Source: FACHB-1406 sp034189065
GTDB taxonomy: Bacteria > Cyanobacteriota > Cyanobacteriia > Cyanobacteriales > Spirulinaceae
Direction: 5' to 3'
Assembly: GCA_034189065.1 (NCBI GenBank)
Contig: JAXHVQ010000011.1
Span: forward strand, 1 to 64,000
Length of the DNA stretch: 64,000 bases
A program made the translations under genes and the position numbers. Position 1 is the first letter of the stretch. Every line of letters starts with the position of its first letter. The notes under the pieces were generated by a model that saw only the letters and a list, made by a program, of their open reading frames with translations, was not told the DNA's origin and did no database searches. Positions 16,993 to 25,326 of this stretch are shown here, piece after piece.

Positions 16993-17526
16993 ATGGATTT
17001 AATAACAATGGGAATCAAGGGCGCTCCCGCGAGTGCCGCCAATGCGCTTTTGACTTTACCGTTTTTGGCTTCCACTCCCTCAATTTACGCTCTCAGTCCG
17101 ACGCTGGTGTGGAGTGTGGCTGGCGCGATTCTGTGTTTGATGGAGTTTTTCTTCCCCACCGCCTTTATCGAGTTCATGATGGGTCTCGGCGCTTTGTTGG
17201 TGGCGGGGGTTTGTCTGTTGGTTCCGGGTCTTCCTTTCACCCTCCAAGTCGCCCTGTGGTTGGTTTTTTCAGTTATCTTAGTTGCCCTGTCGCGGCGCTA
17301 CCTTTCGCCCAAACGTCCGACGACGATCGCGGGCGAGGACTCCCAAGGAGAAACCTTAACTGAAATTCCTCCAGGAAAAACCGGACGAGTCTTGTACGAG
17401 GGAAACTCGTGGCGTGCGAGGTGCGATTTGGAGGACAGGGCGATCGGCAAAGGCGAAACGGTCTACATCGTCGGACGCGAAGGCAATACCCTCATCATCA
17501 TGCCTCACAACATTTTGCATTCTTAA
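16993..17526 (+). CDS. NfeD-family membrane protein
   Basis: A 177-residue short NfeD protein. Three or four membrane helices span about residues 35-100, followed by a cytosolic OB-fold domain (about 115-175; PGKTGRVLYEGNSWRARCD and GETVYIVGREGNTLIIMP). NfeD proteins act with SPFH/stomatin proteins at membrane microdomains. The partner slipin gene begins 30 bases downstream, so the two form an operon. The serine-protease domain of long NfeD proteins is absent. The start could also be the ATG five codons later. Confidence 0.88.
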   Translation: MDLITMGIKGAPASAANALLTLPFLASTPSIYALSPTLVWSVAGAILCLMEFFFPTAFIEFMMGLGALLVAGVCLLVPGLPFTLQVALWLVFSVILVALSRRYLSPKRPTTIAGEDSQGETLTEIPPGKTGRVLYEGNSWRARCDLEDRAIGKGETVYIVGREGNTLIIMPHNILHS

Positions 17527-17556
17527 GTTGAAAATCAAATTACAGGAGATCGAACA

Positions 17557-18531
17557 ATGGAACAGTTGTTTTTATTAGTCCTCTTAGCTTTAGGCGGCTC
17601 TACCTTGGCGGGTACGGTCAAAATTGTCAATGAAAAGAACGAATATTTGGTTGAAAGCCTGGGCAGTTACAAAAAGAAACTCGAACCGGGTTTGAATTTT
17701 GTTACGCCCTTCGTCGATAAAATTGTTTACAAAGAAACGATTCGGGAAAAAGTGCTTGACGTTCCGCCCCAATCGTGCATCACCAAGGATAACGTTTCCA
17801 TTAGCGTCGATGCCGTAGTCTACTGGCGGATCATGGATATGTACAAAGCGTACTACAAGGTCGAAAACTTGCGCGACGCGCTCGTCAATATGGTCTTAAC
17901 GCAAATCCGCTCGGAGATGGGAAAATTAGAACTGGATCAAACTTTTACGGCCCGCAGCGAAATTAATGAAATTTTATTGCGCGAGTTGGACTTAGCAACC
18001 GATCCCTGGGGCGTGAAAGTGACGCGGGTAGAATTGCGAGATATCGTTCCCTCAAAAACCGTGCAAGAATCGATGGAACTGCAAATGGCGGCCGATCGCA
18101 AGAAACGGGCTGCGATTTTAAACTCGGAGGGGGAACGCGACTCTGCCATTAACTCTGCCAAAGGTCGCGCGGAATCTCAACTGTTGCAAGCCGAAGCCGA
18201 GAAAAAGGCAGCCATCCTCAACGCCGAAGCCAAAGCGCAACAGGAAGTTTTGAAGGCGCAAGCCACTGCAAAAGCCTTAGATATCGTCACCGATAGACTC
18301 AAGAGCGATCCCCGAATGATGGAAGCCTTGCAGTACCTCGTTGCCCAAAATTATATGGACATGGGGAAAACCATCGGCAGCAGCGACAGCAGCAAAGTGA
18401 TGTTCATGGATCCCCACAACATGATTGCGACATTAGAGGGGATGCGCGCGATCGCGAGTTCTCAAACCAACGGCGATACGTCCTCGTTCAATTTGGAATT
18501 AGAAAAAAGAGACCGCTATCGGGCAGGATAG
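17557..18531 (+). CDS. SPFH/stomatin-like protein (slipin, QmcA-like)
   Basis: A 324-residue protein. An N-terminal membrane segment (LFLLVLLALGGSTLAG) is followed by an SPFH domain (about 20-180; EYLVESLGSYKKKLEPGLNFVTPFVDK, then TKDNVSISVDAVVYWRI and TAR-SEINEILLRELD) and a coiled coil rich in Ala-Glu-Lys (about 175-245). The protein likely oligomerises on the membrane and organises microdomains or membrane proteases. Co-transcribed with the NfeD gene; a Shine-Dalgarno AGGAG precedes the ATG. Ends before a clear terminator. Confidence 0.93.
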   Translation: MEQLFLLVLLALGGSTLAGTVKIVNEKNEYLVESLGSYKKKLEPGLNFVTPFVDKIVYKETIREKVLDVPPQSCITKDNVSISVDAVVYWRIMDMYKAYYKVENLRDALVNMVLTQIRSEMGKLELDQTFTARSEINEILLRELDLATDPWGVKVTRVELRDIVPSKTVQESMELQMAADRKKRAAILNSEGERDSAINSAKGRAESQLLQAEAEKKAAILNAEAKAQQEVLKAQATAKALDIVTDRLKSDPRMMEALQYLVAQNYMDMGKTIGSSDSSKVMFMDPHNMIATLEGMRAIASSQTNGDTSSFNLELEKRDRYRAG

Positions 18532-18559
18532 AACTCTGACAGCGGAATCAGGAATAAGT

Positions 18560-18595
18560 ACAGAAGACGCAGCTTTTGCATCTTCTGTATTTTTT
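18560..18595 (+). terminator. Terminator of the NfeD-slipin operon
   Basis: Stem ACAGAAGACGC / GCATCTTCTGT (one mismatch) with a 6-base loop, followed by ATTTTTT. Confidence 0.82.
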
Positions 18596-18724
18596 ATCCA
18601 AAATAGACACGAGAGTGAGGAAAACCCTACACAAATCTTCGGAATATTTTCACACCGCGATCGCGATTTGGGTACGACAATGGTAGGAAGTATTGTGGCA
18701 CAATGAGCCAAAGAGGGAAAGTTG

Positions 18725-19657
18725 ATGCTGATGGACGATTTGGCGAAATATTACCGAGTGCTGGGATTGGAGCCGGGAGCCTCTCTCGAAGAGGTGAACC
18801 AAGCCTATAAAGATTTGGTGTTTGTCTGGCATCCCGATCGCATCCCTCAAGATAACCCGAGACTGCAACAAAAAGCTCAGGACAAACTCAAAGCCATTAA
18901 CGAAGCGCGCGAACAATTGCGCGCCCATCAATCTCAGCGTTCCCCATCAGCGCGTTCCTCGGCGAGCGCTTCCCCTCGTTCCTCCCAACCATCGCGATCG
19001 CCTTATAATAACGGCTATTCCCAACCATCGCGCTCTGCCTATTCCCACTCTGCGCACTCTGACTACTCCCAACAATCGCGATCGCCTTACAACAACAGCT
19101 ATTCCCAACAATCGCGTTCGACTTACAGCGATGACAATCGGCAACAAACGCGATCGCCCTATTCCAACTCCAACTCCACCTACAACAACGGCTACTCCGA
19201 ACAAGCGCCGCCGAACGTTAACTCCAACGCCTCGAGCCGTCAGCGTTCCGCCGCTCCTTTTTCCCCCCACTCTCGCACCTACCGTTCCGATCCCGATTTA
19301 AGCGGTAGAGATTTTAGTAGCATGGACTTAAAGGAAAAAGATTTGTCGCGCCGCAACTTAAGCAATGCCGATCTCACTCGTGCCGACTTAAGCGACGGTT
19401 TTTTGCATCGCATTAATCTCGAAGGAGCCAATCTTTATCAAGCGAAACTTTTCCGCGCCAACCTCCTCGAAGCTAATCTCAGAAATGCCAATCTCAAAGA
19501 AGCTAACTTAATTGGGGCCGATTTAAGCGGTGCCGATTTAAGCGGTGCCGATTTAAGCGGCGCTAAAGTGGGTTCGGGGAATAAATGGTTTGTCAAAATG
19601 ACAGGAGCAATCTTAGTTGGAACCATTTTACCTGACGGTACCAAGTGCGGCGGTTAA
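18725..19657 (+). CDS. DnaJ-domain protein with Ser-rich linker and C-terminal pentapeptide repeats
   Basis: About 310 residues in three parts. An N-terminal J-domain (about 4-66) carries the HPD motif in FVWHPDR, so it should stimulate a DnaK ATPase. A long linker (about 70-195), rich in Ser, Tyr, Asn and Gln, is built of SRSPYNN/YSQQSRS-type repeats. A pentapeptide-repeat beta-helix (about 197-290; A-N/D-L-x-x units) ends it. There is no zinc-finger or client-binding domain of classical DnaJ, so the pentapeptide helix probably provides targeting. AGAGGG at 18712-18717 favours the ATG at 18725 over the upstream TTG. The architecture is seen in cyanobacteria; client unknown. Confidence 0.9.
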   Translation: MLMDDLAKYYRVLGLEPGASLEEVNQAYKDLVFVWHPDRIPQDNPRLQQKAQDKLKAINEAREQLRAHQSQRSPSARSSASASPRSSQPSRSPYNNGYSQPSRSAYSHSAHSDYSQQSRSPYNNSYSQQSRSTYSDDNRQQTRSPYSNSNSTYNNGYSEQAPPNVNSNASSRQRSAAPFSPHSRTYRSDPDLSGRDFSSMDLKEKDLSRRNLSNADLTRADLSDGFLHRINLEGANLYQAKLFRANLLEANLRNANLKEANLIGADLSGADLSGADLSGAKVGSGNKWFVKMTGAILVGTILPDGTKCGG

Positions 19658-19710
19658 TCGTCCCTTGGCATCAGTTGAAAATCCCCCTCGTTTCCCATCT
19701 GAGGTACAAT

Positions 19711-19860
19711 ATCAATTAATAATTAATAATTAATAATTGGCTCCAAGACCTCTTCGTAAAGGAACAAAAGGACACAGGCGCTCGTAGGTCTCGCGGGGCT
19801 TACAAGGTGCTGCGTGCAGGAGAATCCCTAGAAGTAGTTTTCATTATTCATTATAAACGG
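19711..19860 (+). repeat. Dispersed intergenic element, copy 1
   Basis: Begins with TCAATTAATAATTAATAATT-type DNA. Its core is AAGACCTCTTCGTAAAGGAA, GGACACAGGCGCTCG, then GGTCTCGCGGGGCTTACAAGG and GAGAATCCCTAG. It ends in CATTATTCATTATAAA. Related copies are at 25071-25326 and 45744-45978. The PARIS-like operon starts inside its right end. Confidence 0.7.
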
Positions 19861-19887
19861 ATTTTATTCGCTGCGAGGGAACGTGCC

Positions 19888-20949
19888 ATGAAAGTGCGAT
19901 CGCTTCAACTCAAATACTTTAAGAAATTTCGGGATTACAATCTAGATTTTACTCATCCTGAAACTGGACTGGCGCGGGATCTTGTTGTTTTAATCGGCAT
20001 GAATGGTGCAGGGAAAACAAGTGTTCTGCAAGCAATTGCGGCAACGTTAGGGGTTGCGACTGGGCGCTTACCAAGTCTTTTAGATTTAGATTGGGCGGGT
20101 TATAACTACGAACTGCTTGGCAAGAACTGGGGGCGCTTTGAACCCGAAGTTAACTTACAGGTGCAATTTTCCAAACCCGAAATTCAAGCGATTCAAGAAT
20201 TTCACCAAAAATTGCAGCAAATGGGGCGTAATTTACCCATTTCTCCTGCTGAAAGCTATACAGCCTCTCTTCAATGGAATCGGGAGCGCGTTATTGCAGA
20301 TACAGATGCAGGATTTTTTCAGTTCAAAGGGCGAGAATATGCAAAACAACTCCTTCGTTCTGAAGGGTTTCAAATGTTTGAGCGAGTTGGAACAATATTA
20401 TGGTATACCGAGCAACGAACCTCAACAAGCTTAACCACTGAAGATCGCAGTCAAGTTATTGAAATCACTGATAATATTTTACGCGATCGCTTATCAAAAT
20501 GGCAACAAATCCACCAAAATATCCAATCGGGAAAGACTAAATTGCAACGTCCAGGGCAAAAAGATGTATACGCCGAAATAGAAAAATTCTATCAAACTGT
20601 TTTTCCGAAACGCAGTTTTGAAGGGCCTGTTCTTCGAGAACAAGTAGGCGATCTTCTTAGCGAGCCTTGGTTCTATCTTTATGATGGGAAAAATCAGTAC
20701 GAAATCTCCGAAATGTCTGGAGGCGAACGTTCTATTTTTCCAATATTAGTAGATTTTGCTAATTGGAATATTCATAATTCAGTGATTTTAATAGACGAAC
20801 TAGAATTACATTTACATCCGCCAATGCAACAGGCACTCCTTAGAGCTTTGCCAAAACTAGGAAATAATAATCAATTTATTATTACAACTCACTCCGATTA
20901 CATAGAACAGCTCGTTCCTGAAGCTTATATTTATCGGTTAGAGGTGTAA
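19888..20949 (+). CDS. AAA/ABC-type ATPase, AriA-like partner of a DUF4435 protein
   Basis: 353 residues. Walker A is G37-M-N-G-A-G-K43-T44; an ABC-type signature MSGGERS is near residue 282; Walker B is SVILIDELELHLHP; an H-loop TTHSD follows. This is the compact SMC/Rad50-like ATPase of the AAA_15/AAA_21 class, with an alpha-helical insert in place of a long coiled coil. The next gene, two bases downstream, encodes a DUF4435 protein; this ATPase plus DUF4435 pair is the composition of the PARIS anti-phage system (AriA/AriB), in which the ATPase holds the nuclease inactive until a phage anti-restriction protein is sensed. A Shine-Dalgarno GAGGGA at 19875-19880 supports the ATG at 19888; a longer frame from 19807 runs into the dispersed repeat. 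PARIS identity is inferred. Confidence 0.85.
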   Translation: MKVRSLQLKYFKKFRDYNLDFTHPETGLARDLVVLIGMNGAGKTSVLQAIAATLGVATGRLPSLLDLDWAGYNYELLGKNWGRFEPEVNLQVQFSKPEIQAIQEFHQKLQQMGRNLPISPAESYTASLQWNRERVIADTDAGFFQFKGREYAKQLLRSEGFQMFERVGTILWYTEQRTSTSLTTEDRSQVIEITDNILRDRLSKWQQIHQNIQSGKTKLQRPGQKDVYAEIEKFYQTVFPKRSFEGPVLREQVGDLLSEPWFYLYDGKNQYEISEMSGGERSIFPILVDFANWNIHNSVILIDELELHLHPPMQQALLRALPKLGNNNQFIITTHSDYIEQLVPEAYIYRLEV

Positions 20950-20951
20950 TT

Positions 20952-21833
20952 GTGAGTGTTGTTAGCGGAAAGGTTATTTTTTGTGAAGGCAAAGAAAGTA
21001 GCCTAGATTTTAGATTGCTGAATAAAATATTTGAAAATTCATCTGAAAACGAACTAACAATTGTTCCTGCGGGCAGTAAATTCAATTTTTCAACGTTTGC
21101 TCGAGGCTATTTTTCTGAAAAAAATGCAGGAAGTCCAAAATTTCTAGTTTTTCGCGATCGCGATTTTGATGCAGAGCCTCCGGAGAGTGTACGACTTATT
21201 GAGCAAGTTAACAAGCAAGGGAAACTCCTCGCTTATATGACTCACCGTACTTGCGTAGAAAACTATCTTCTCGATGCCGAGTTGATTCATCAGTATTGGG
21301 GTGTAAAATATGAAGAGAAGGAGGAAAACCCGAATTCTAAGTGGGGACACGGAAATTCCCCAGGAATCGAAGCGATAGCTCAATGGATCGAAACGAGTGC
21401 AAGAAAGCTAAGAGAGTACCAGGCAGTGCGATGGGCATTAGGCGATTTAGTTCGGCTCAGTGCAGCACGAAAACAGCTTACCACTACATGGACAGGTAGT
21501 AGTGGAAACTTACCCTCTTCTCTTACCTTGCCAGACTGTAAAACTGAAGCTAAAAGCTTAATTAGTCAATTTAGTCAAGCTGTTGCGGAAGTTACTCAAG
21601 AAAAATTTGAGGAAAGTCTTGGAAAGTACCGGGACAAGTTTAAGCGAAAAGAATTTTGGGAAAAGAAAGAGTATTTTATATGGTTTCAAGGGAAAGATTT
21701 GCAAAAAATGATGCAAAATCAAAACAATAGCTATATTTCTCTAAAGAATTACTTTGATTGGGCCATCCCTAAAGTGGATATCGAAAAACATGACGATCTT
21801 AAGGAATTGCTTGCAAAAATTGAAGAGTTATAA
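20952..21833 (+). CDS. DUF4435 (TOPRIM-like) protein, AriB-like putative effector nuclease
   Basis: 293 residues. The N-terminus has a TOPRIM-like layout: E12 in KVIFCEGKES, then an acidic cluster D69-R-D71-F-D73 in LVFRDRDFD, and the DUF4435 hallmark HRTCVENYLLD (about 98-108). The C-terminal half is Lys/Glu-rich and helical. In PARIS, the DUF4435 protein AriB is a TOPRIM nuclease that cleaves tRNA after release from AriA. The gene begins with GTG, with GAGG seven bases before it inside the end of the upstream gene, so translation is coupled. No homologous restriction gene is nearby. Function is inferred from domain and context. Confidence 0.83.
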   Translation: MSVVSGKVIFCEGKESSLDFRLLNKIFENSSENELTIVPAGSKFNFSTFARGYFSEKNAGSPKFLVFRDRDFDAEPPESVRLIEQVNKQGKLLAYMTHRTCVENYLLDAELIHQYWGVKYEEKEENPNSKWGHGNSPGIEAIAQWIETSARKLREYQAVRWALGDLVRLSAARKQLTTTWTGSSGNLPSSLTLPDCKTEAKSLISQFSQAVAEVTQEKFEESLGKYRDKFKRKEFWEKKEYFIWFQGKDLQKMMQNQNNSYISLKNYFDWAIPKVDIEKHDDLKELLAKIEEL

Positions 21834-21870
21834 ACCTAATCCCTAAAACTCAAAACCTAAAACCCAAAAA

Positions 21871-23880
21871 ATGGACATCCCTCGCCTACACCCAGACACC
21901 ATCGACGAAATCAAACAGCGCATTGATATCGTCGATGTCGTTCAGGAGTATGTTTCTTTGCGCAAGCGGGGCAAAGATTACCTTGGATTGTGTCCGTTTC
22001 ACTCGGAAAAAACTCCCAGTTTTAGCGTCAGTCCGGCTAAACAAATGTATTATTGTTTTGGCTGTCAGGCTGGGGGAAATGCCATTAGCTTTTTAATGGA
22101 AATTGGGAAGAGTTCTTATCCAGAAGTTCTCCTCGAACTGGCGCGCCGCTATCAAGTTTCGATCCGAACTCTCGAACGGGAACAGTCGGCAGAGTTACAG
22201 CGCGAGTTATCTTTACGCGAGCAATTGTATGAAATTGTGGCGGTGGCAGCGGCTTTTTTTCAACACGCACTTTTGCAACCTCAAGGAGAAACAGCGCTTA
22301 ATTATCTCAAACAAACGCGACAGTTGAAGGAAGAAACAATTCGGCAATTTGGGTTGGGGTACGCACCCCAGGGATGGGAAACGTTGTATCGGTATTTGGT
22401 AGAGACGAAGCGCTATAGCGTGCAAGTTGTCGAACAGGCGGGGTTGATTAAGAAGCGCAAGACAGGAGAGGGATATATTGATTATTTTCGCGATCGCCTC
22501 GCTATCCCCATTAACGACGCACAAGGACGAGTGATTGGGTTTGGCAGTCGTTCTCTTGGGGAAGAGATGCCGAAGTATCTGAATTCCCCCGAAACGCCGT
22601 TATTTGATAAAGGGAAGACGTTATTTGCCATCGATAAGGCAAAACGCGCGATTTCTTCGGAAGATTGTGCCATTGTCGTAGAAGGATATTTCGATGCGAT
22701 CGCGCTACACGAGGCAGGCATCGCCAACGCCGTCGCCTCCCTGGGTACCGCCATGCGGCGCGAACAATTCCACAAACTCCTGCGCTACACCCAGTCCAAA
22801 CAAGTTATCTTTAACTTTGATGGCGATAACGCCGGAGTTGCAGCCACCCAGCGCGCGATCGCGGAAATCGACTCCCTTATCTACGCCGGAGAAGTCCAAC
22901 TGCGGGTTCTCCACCTCGACGATGGCAAAGATGCCGACGAATTTCTCCACAAGAGTGCCGATGCAGCACAAATGTATCGCGACGCACTGGTTCGCGCGCC
23001 GTTGTGGATTGACTGGCAAATTCAGCAAATCCTTAGCAACTGCGATCTCAAACAAGCCGATAGTTTTGAGCGAGTCGTGCAAAATATGGTTAGCATCCTC
23101 GAGCGCATTACAGATGCCCCAAAACGGACGTATTATGTTAGATATTGTGCGGAATTGTTGAGTCAAGGCGACTCCCGACTCATCTCCCTTTACGTACAAA
23201 ACCTGCTAGCAGAACTTAAGAAACCCAACAAAAAGCCTTCTCCTCGGCACGGGCGCAAAGATACCACTACGGCTAAGAAAACGCAACTCCAACAGGTTAA
23301 AACCGAACGCAATCTCTTGGAACGTGCCGAATTTTTACTGCTTTTAATCTATATTCATTGTCCCCAAGCGCGATCGACAATTATTGACGCTTTAGAAGAA
23401 AAAGACTTACTTTTCAGCCTTTCGCACCATCGATTTTTGTGGCGACAGTTGCTCTCCTTTGACTCGGCAGCTCTTTCAACAAAGCAAGAATGGATACACG
23501 CCAATGGAGATTCAGCACCGTTTTTTGATAGAGACGGTCCTTTTGTGGGAGCGGGAAACGAGCTGATTGCGAAACTCCAGCAACTTAGCATTCAAACGCC
23601 CGAAAAAATATCGCAAATTTCTCATTTTCTACACCTCGACGAACGCACAGAACAAGACTTGGAACGTTCGCAGTTCTTAATTCGCGCTGCAGTTGCCGCT
23701 CTCGAACGAGTTCAGTGCGAAAAACACCGCCGCTACTGTTTAGAACAATGGCAAAAACTCGATCCTTCGGCAGATTGGAAATCGATGCAATATTACTACC
23801 AAGAAATGCAATTGGCAGAACAGAATATTCAGGAATTGGATCGAATTCGCCATGTTTCGCTTTGGGATATTTATCAATAA
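21871..23880 (+). CDS. dnaG: DNA primase
   Basis: 669 residues; makes RNA primers at the replication fork with DnaB. The N-terminal zinc-binding domain has ligands C41, H44, C62 and C65 (in CPFHSEKTPSF and YYCFGCQAGG). The TOPRIM catalytic core (about 265-350) has IVVEGYFDAIAL and the acidic NFDGDNAG. A C-terminal DnaB-interacting helical region (about 450-669) follows. All catalytic motifs are intact and length is normal. It lies 37 bases after the DUF4435 gene, separated by CCTAAAAC-type short repeats, so read-through from the PARIS-like operon is possible. Confidence 0.97.
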   Translation: MDIPRLHPDTIDEIKQRIDIVDVVQEYVSLRKRGKDYLGLCPFHSEKTPSFSVSPAKQMYYCFGCQAGGNAISFLMEIGKSSYPEVLLELARRYQVSIRTLEREQSAELQRELSLREQLYEIVAVAAAFFQHALLQPQGETALNYLKQTRQLKEETIRQFGLGYAPQGWETLYRYLVETKRYSVQVVEQAGLIKKRKTGEGYIDYFRDRLAIPINDAQGRVIGFGSRSLGEEMPKYLNSPETPLFDKGKTLFAIDKAKRAISSEDCAIVVEGYFDAIALHEAGIANAVASLGTAMRREQFHKLLRYTQSKQVIFNFDGDNAGVAATQRAIAEIDSLIYAGEVQLRVLHLDDGKDADEFLHKSADAAQMYRDALVRAPLWIDWQIQQILSNCDLKQADSFERVVQNMVSILERITDAPKRTYYVRYCAELLSQGDSRLISLYVQNLLAELKKPNKKPSPRHGRKDTTTAKKTQLQQVKTERNLLERAEFLLLLIYIHCPQARSTIIDALEEKDLLFSLSHHRFLWRQLLSFDSAALSTKQEWIHANGDSAPFFDRDGPFVGAGNELIAKLQQLSIQTPEKISQISHFLHLDERTEQDLERSQFLIRAAVAALERVQCEKHRRYCLEQWQKLDPSADWKSMQYYYQEMQLAEQNIQELDRIRHVSLWDIYQ

Positions 23881-24413
23881 ATGATAAAATGAGTTACGAT
23901 TAATGTTTTTCAATCTCTTCGACAAGCGGTACGGCGAACAACAAAGCGCTCGTGCGAATGGCGCGAGAGTTAGGGAGCAGGGGAGCTAGTACGATTTCCC
24001 CGATCGCAGTACGAGAACAGAAATGAATTTTTCCCGCCGAAGAGCGAAGATGTAAGCAACTCTAATGCACCTCGCTCGCATTGATTAAAGGGTTTCAGCT
24101 TTGTGCAGCAAGCCCTAAGTAGGGCGCTAATGAATGGAAACTGGTATGATAAAACCCCGTCCCCAAAAACGAGAGAGTTGTTCAAACGAGCAATGTTTTA
24201 GGGCAGGGAATACATGGACTTCCTCAAGCGAATAGAGGGGTTTCGATACCCCGGAAATTAGCAAATACATATAATATTTATACAGCATTGTACTCTATGC
24301 AAGGTATAATGCTTGTATGTTGACAATGACCTACGGGTACAAACTACAGCCAACATCAGAATAAATAGTAATCATCCTAATCAATAGATAATGTACGCTC
24401 GTTTTGCCCTTTT
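23881..24413. other. Intergenic region between dnaG and lepB
   Basis: 530 bases without a supported gene. I looked for RNase P RNA, tmRNA, SRP RNA and 6S RNA signatures and found none. A short hairpin GGGGTTTCGATACCCC lies at about 24237-24252. TATAAT at 24305-24310 and TTGACA at 24320-24325 are in the wrong order to form one promoter. Confidence 0.5.
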
Positions 24414-25016
24414 ATGAATTCCCAGGATAAACCTTTAACCGCCAAGGGCGAAGACTCTCAAGAAACGCCCGAAAATTCAGAAAAATCGACGTTTTGGCAA
24501 CAAGTCAAGAGTAATGCGCAAGTGGTGGCGATCGCGTTGGTAATGGCCTTAGCCATTCGCGCTTTTATCGCCGAACCTCGCTATATCCCCTCAGATTCAA
24601 TGTTTCCGACCTTGGAAGTCGGCGATCGCGTGGTTGTGGAAAAGATTTCGTATCATTTCCATCCCCCCAAACGCGGCGACATTCTCGTTTTTGAACCGCC
24701 GCCCCAGTTACAACTCTTAGGCTATCAACCCAACCAAGCTTTCATTAAACGCGCGATCGGCGAACCGAGTCAAACCGTTGCAGTTAAAGATCGCACCGTC
24801 TATATCAACGACCGCGCTTTAGTGGAAAACTATATCGCCGAAGCCCCAAATTACGACCTCAAACCCGTCCGAGTTCCCGAACAGACCTTGTTTGTGATGG
24901 GAGACAATCGCAACAATAGCAATGATTCCCATATTTGGGGATTCTTACCCGAAAAAAATGCCATCGGTCGCGCTGTTTTTCGGTTTTGGCCTCTGACTCG
25001 GATCGGATGGATTTAA
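24414..25016 (+). CDS. lepB: Signal peptidase I
   Basis: 200 residues; cleaves signal peptides of exported proteins at the outer face of the plasma or thylakoid membrane. One membrane anchor (about 36-53; VVAIALVMALAIRAFIA), then the catalytic box PSDSMFPTL with Ser62, the lysine box FIKRAIG with Lys112, and the GDNRNNSNDSH box. Classic serine-lysine dyad, normal cyanobacterial length. The following DNA is the dispersed element copy 2. Confidence 0.96.
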   Translation: MNSQDKPLTAKGEDSQETPENSEKSTFWQQVKSNAQVVAIALVMALAIRAFIAEPRYIPSDSMFPTLEVGDRVVVEKISYHFHPPKRGDILVFEPPPQLQLLGYQPNQAFIKRAIGEPSQTVAVKDRTVYINDRALVENYIAEAPNYDLKPVRVPEQTLFVMGDNRNNSNDSHIWGFLPEKNAIGRAVFRFWPLTRIGWI

Positions 25017-25070
25017 GCAAGGCGATCGATAATTGATACTCCTTGACAGGGGGAATGGTTTATGGCGATC

Positions 25071-25326
25071 GTCAATTAATAATTGACTAATTGGGTCTAA
25101 TATCTCTTCGTAAAGGAAGAAAGGGACACGCGCCAGAGAGGTCTCACGGGGCTTACAAGGTGCGGACGCACCGAGAATCCCTACCCGCACACAGCCCCTC
25201 CTACAATTGCTGTAAGTTGTCCGAAGGAGTGCCTGCATTCACCACCTTCCGCGGTCATTATTCATTATTCATTATTCATTATTCATTATTCATTATTCAT
25301 TATTCATTATTCATTATTCATTATTC
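25071..25326 (+). repeat. Dispersed intergenic element, copy 2, with ATTATTC heptad array
   Basis: Left end TCAATTAATAATTGACTAATT; core TCTCTTCGTAAAGGAAG, GGTCTCACGGGGCTTACAAGG, GAGAATCCCTA; then AGTTGTCCG. The right end is about ten copies of the 7-bp unit TTATTCA (25257-25325). The stop codon of the adenylate cyclase gene (minus strand) is inside this heptad array. Confidence 0.75.

Noticed and set aside
23960..24010. GAGAGTTAGGGAG resembled the 5' end of cyanobacterial RNase P RNA
   Set aside because: None of the conserved internal RNase P elements follow, so it is a chance resemblance.
24305..24325. TATAAT and TTGACA close together before lepB
   Set aside because: The boxes are in the wrong order for one promoter, and neither has a partner at proper spacing.
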